Both the position numbers and the translations under genes were made by a program. Positions 60,241 through 64,000 of a DNA stretch of 64,000 nucleotides are shown here, one piece after another (positions within the stretch are counted from its first letter, which is position 1; each line of letters opens with the position of its first letter). The stretch is from the NCBI GenBank assembly GCA_030685235.1, contig MU839255.1, positions 1 to 64,000 of the forward strand, read 5' to 3'. A model generated the notes under the pieces. The model had not been told where the DNA came from. It saw nothing but the letters and a program-made list of their open reading frames with translations, and did not search any database. Source of the stretch: Copromyces sp. CBS 386.78. Lineage: Eukaryota > Ascomycota > Sordariomycetes > Sordariales > Sordariaceae.

Positions 60241-61722
60241 GTTGGTGAAGGTATCGTCAGATATACTTCAAAAGAGCGACATGACATGGAGTGAGCCAAA
60301 GTGAAAAAGAGCGGATTGGCGAAAAGGTCGAAAAGGGAAAACCGCAGGGCAAAAGCCCCCAACGGAAAAGAAGGGAAACCAGTCCATGTTATCAGAATTG
60401 TCTTCATGTGCGCTAAGCGACGTTGTTGGTGTGACGCCGTCAAGGTTGAAGATCGACAGTCATCAAGTCTGTGACACTAATTTCCTCAGTGTTGATCGCG
60501 ATGGGCGGCCCGTGCAGCAATTGAAAGAAGAAAGGTACCACGGCCTGTGATTGGTCCATCTACACCCCGGCCCCGAATTGGATTCCGATGCGGACCTGAA
60601 GCTAGCTGGGGGCGGACACCCGTGGGGGCCCTCTCGGAGATCGACATGCAAAAGACTCCAAGAGACGCCCAAACGGGTCCGGACAATCCGGGGAAGTGCC
60701 GGGGCTTAAATGACAAAGGGGTCCCGAACTCGTCGCCATTTCGGAGTCGCAGCCAGCATTTGGCAAGGAGCAGATTTTTACATGCAGTTCAATCTCCAAT
60801 CGTTAGCGCTGAAGCGGAGAGGTCCGCCTACTTGTACCTATGTGTAAGTGGGTTAGGGTTGGCCATGATCAGGATCACGGTATGGATTTTGCAAGATCGA
60901 GCATTCTTTGATTTGGTACGAGGCTTATCATGAAGTCGGTGTAGGTACCTGGTGATATGCCACATGGTTGCAGGGCTTGGTTTTCTGGGATCCGTCTGAT
61001 GAAGCACATCCAGCATTGCAGACTGCACGATCCTTTTCAAAAGCTGGAATTCTGGAACATGGAGGCACCTCAGCTGTATTACTGTCATTACCATTGATTC
61101 CTCAGTTGGAGATCTCACAGTTTAATAATTTGCTCAGCCTCCGGGATCTAGCCCTAACCCCATGCCGACTTGGGAAGGCGCGGTCCTTCTCATGCCACAT
61201 ACCTCTGCATCTTGCCAGAGGAGGCCTGCCAAAATAATTCAAGAAATGGTGCCAGGGTTTCCATGGCGTGTGATACAAATACAAAAAGATCCGTTCTCAT
61301 CCCTACAGAATACTTCATCCCGGAGGACTGATCGGGTAGACGAACTTCCAATTAGTCGAATAGATAGGACGTAGCGCCATTAAAGACGTACAAGAGGCGG
61401 TTTTCATAAACAAGGAAGTAACAAGACTTGCGTTCCATGTACCAAAACTACTGAGTGCTATCAAAAGGAACGGGCTGCCTGCCTCTACAGATATGCATCA
61501 ACCCCTCCCCCGACGCAATGTCCGCAAAACCTTGGATGCTGCATACCAACCATCTTGAAGCCTCAGGTCCTTGTTTTGAATTGCCCGTGGCATTGCACTA
61601 TAAATACAAGCTGAGTTCCTCTCCCCTCCCCTTCCTCTCCCTGAATTCTACCCTCTCCTTCCAAACTGCCAGCACCATACTTCTCAAACTACCTTATCCT
61701 CATCATACTCGCTACTGTCAGA
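60241..61722. promoter_or_regulatory. Divergent intergenic region with TATA box for the 448-aa gene
   Basis: A 1.5-kb region between two divergently transcribed genes. A strong TATA box, TATAAATA, lies at 61,599-61,606. A C/T-rich stretch (about 61,616-61,660) and then ATG at 61,723 follow, a standard fungal layout. No gene is recognised inside. Confidence 0.6.
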
Positions 61723-63330
61723 ATGATAGCTGACAACATCAACGACACAGGCTTCATTGAGCCTATGAGGTTCGAATGGCGTGTCACTGGCTACTTTACG
61801 CCCGACCTTCTCGAGGACCATATTGACAGACTGGCCCGGGCTGCCCAAAAGTGGCTGAAAACCTGCCACTGGCCAGCCAAAGAATTCCAATATGGCGCGG
61901 CCACGGTCGAGCCGATGGCTCTGTGTCCCCGTGAGGAACGCAAGAAGGCTTCTTTGGACAAGAACGGGAGAGCGTACCTTGCCATGACGGTATGTGGATC
62001 CCATATCTCTGTCGTACCAGACGTTCATCTTTAGAAATAGTCTAACAAGCTTCATAACAGCTCCAAATAACTGTTCAGCTCAAGCGTGGTCGCATCTTTG
62101 TTCCGCGGGATGTGTCGGATCTGCGAGAGACGCTCATTTCCTGTCTGTTTCCCATGTCTGGTGAACCTATCGCCACTTTTAAGGGCTCCGGCTTTCGCTC
62201 CTCTTTGCCCATCGGCGGTTTTGAGGGGGGAAATGCAATCTCCAGTACCCTTCGGCTTTGCCCCACTGATGAACTTGCCAAGGTGTTGGGAAGAAGGATT
62301 TATGGAGGGATTGTTTTCCACCACGCGCAGACTCAAGAGCGTTTTCCCGCCTACCCTATTCTGGCCTTCATTGACAGGGTAAGAACCGTCAATCTTGTCC
62401 GAATACCGATCGAATTATAGCTGACTTTGGCGTAGAACCTTCTGGAATTCAAGGGCGGTCCTACAAAGTCCGACGAACAGCGCTCAAAAGTGCCGGATCA
62501 TCCAGTCGCCATGCAGGCAGTCTTGCAAGAACTACTCGACACTTATCTCGCATCGTATCATATCTTTAAGAAAACTATCGCTGCGGCCCACAAGGAAGGT
62601 TAGTTCCCCCTCTATCCTCCATCGATTCAAGGGAGCTCGACCGTCTGACATGAATTAGGCACTTCGCGAAAGACGATTAAGAACGTAGTCACCAATGCCG
62701 AGATCGTGGTTTCTTCGTTGACCAGACTCGTCAATACCATCAAGCAACATGTCGGCAAGAGCGCCCCGAAATCCACGAGCCAATTCTGCGTCAAGCGGTG
62801 GATCAAGAACTTCTTCCGAACAGAGTCGCATACAATCTGCCTTGACAGCACAAGCTTTGACGTTGATCTTTGCAAGCGCACGCGTACGTGTTAAAACTCA
62901 TGACCAATCCACATATCCTAAACATAACGGCTAACATGATACCGCCCTACAAACAGTTCTCACCAGACTCAGGCCCTACAAGAGAACTATGCTCTCCATC
63001 ATCGGTGCCGCCCGTCTTCTGGATCCGAGCACACGCGAAGAGTTTAAGAAGGTGATTAACTCGACGGCCAACACGCCCGACAAGGCCGAACTCTTGAGGT
63101 TGTACGAGAGGATTTGGCACGGGTTGCCGAATTTCACCCGGGAGCAGGTGCTAGCGTCGATGGACTCGTTCATGAGGATGATTGAAGATGAACACTACCG
63201 GCTTGCGGAGCAGCTCGACCTCCTCAACATGGAGCTTGGAAGGGCGTTCGGCCCTGCTATTCCAACGGATATGGGGTGGGATGACCTCAAGGAAAAGGCC
63301 TTAGACTCACACTTTCCGTGCTATATATAG
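61723..63330 (+). CDS. 448-aa protein of unknown function, 5 exons
   Basis: Exons 61,723-61,989, 62,061-62,378, 62,436-62,598, 62,659-62,883 and 62,957-63,330 give 448 residues. All four introns (57-73 nt) have GTATGT, GTAAGA, GTTAGT and GTACGT donors and AG acceptors, and phases fit throughout. A TATA box lies about 120 bp upstream. The protein has no signal peptide or membrane helix. It reads as mixed alpha/beta with a helical C terminus (DPSTREEFKKVI, then ELLRLYERIWHGL and REQVLASMDSFM, about 345-400). The region about 260-335 is basic and helical (TIKNVV..IVVSSLTRLV). I know no family with this order. It could be lineage-specific. Confidence 0.68.
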
Positions 63331-64000
63331 TTTCGCCACAACACAACTTCAACTAGTACGGATAGCACAAAGAAACTGGATGTTGGGAGGAATGATGTTG
63401 GTGTAATCAGGCGTTGCTGAGTTTTCTCGGACGATTTGCACGGAACGTGATGATTATATGACCTTTTGTATAGGGGCGTTGGACGTTAGGTTTAAGTTTC
63501 TGGATTTACCATTCGGTACACGAAAGAAAACATGGCGTTCACATTTTTCAGACAGAGACGCACGGCGCGATCACCACGTGGCTGTCGCAGACAATGCAAT
63601 CGGGGTTCACCACCACCACTCTAAAAAAAATCCCCATGGGGTTAGAGTAGCATCGGTCCCGTATTCCATATGTAGTTAAACGGCTAGACACGAACGAGAG
63701 ACGTCATGGTCGGTATCGAGCGAGCCAATCAGCATCGATTGTGCCCCAGTCCCAGATTCCCAGCTTCCAACAGTAACAGCTAACATTCCTTTTTTAAACG
63801 GTTGTTGGTTCATCCTGTCAGATGTGATTGTGCAGAATTGATTGATTGAAGAGTGTATGTAACTGACTCGCCCAGAAGGCCTAGAAAGTCTGGGGGGTGC
63901 TGGAGTATCCTAGAGGGACCTAGAAACTAATAATCTAAGGGGTTAGGCGGCTAACCTAAATTGAGTATAGCTAGAAACCTAGATATCCACCCTCTAATTT
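63331..64000. other. 3' flank, then composition shift at right edge
   Basis: The first about 540 bp look like normal 3' flank DNA. From about 63,880 the sequence becomes rich in CCTAG and TAACC-type words (CCTAGAAAG, CCTAGAGGG, CCTAGAAAC, ACCTAGATA). This may be the edge of another degraded repeat, but the window ends before it can be judged. Confidence 0.4.

Overview
The window looks like chromosomal DNA of a filamentous ascomycete of the Neurospora/Sordaria type. Three things point there: short introns with GTANGT donors, CTAAC branch sites and YAG acceptors; genes with ordinary fungal orthologues; and a left block of very AT-rich, TpA-rich DNA whose repeats differ from each other only by C/T and G/A transitions. 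The last is the mark of repeat-induced point mutation (RIP).

Bases 1 to about 26,200 are a heterochromatin-like graveyard of retrotransposons with no intact gene. From left to right it holds a hairpin-rich island (about 100-600), a minus-strand gypsy relic (about 640-9,240) carrying a 455-bp inverted-repeat element, a plus-strand copia relic (about 9,400-10,960), a RIP-mutated tRNA relic (11,046-11,191), and two nested minus-strand gypsy elements. The outer one (11,364-26,200) has 242-bp LTRs and the target duplication GGGTA. The inner one (16,513-23,956) has 255-bp LTRs and the duplication AGCGG, and lies inside the outer element's protease-coding region.

From about 26,340 the DNA has normal composition and carries genes: a PAP2-type lipid phosphatase (+, 3 exons), proteasome subunit alpha type 4 (-, 4 exons), a Bye1-like PHD/TFIIS-middle/SPOC protein (+, 3 exons) followed in frame by a 247-codon open extension beyond its TAG stop, Mediator subunit 7 (-, 2 exons), a ZNF830-like zinc-finger protein (+), a 73-aa Thr-rich small protein (+), and an F-box protein (-). 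A stretch of about 9 kb without recognisable genes follows, then a 110-aa Cys/Trp protein (+) and another 4.7 kb without genes that carries several microsatellites. After that come a Meh1/Ego1 (LAMTOR1-like) TORC1-scaffold protein (-, 3 exons), a single-pass membrane protein with a Cys-rich outer domain (-), and a 448-aa five-exon protein of unknown function (+).

The recognised genes are housekeeping functions (protein turnover, Pol II transcription, lipid phosphatase, nutrient signalling) with no operon-like logic. Pairs such as proteasome/Bye1 and Med7/ZNF830-like are divergent and probably share promoter regions. All exon structures were inferred by eye from splice signals, reading phase and family resemblance.
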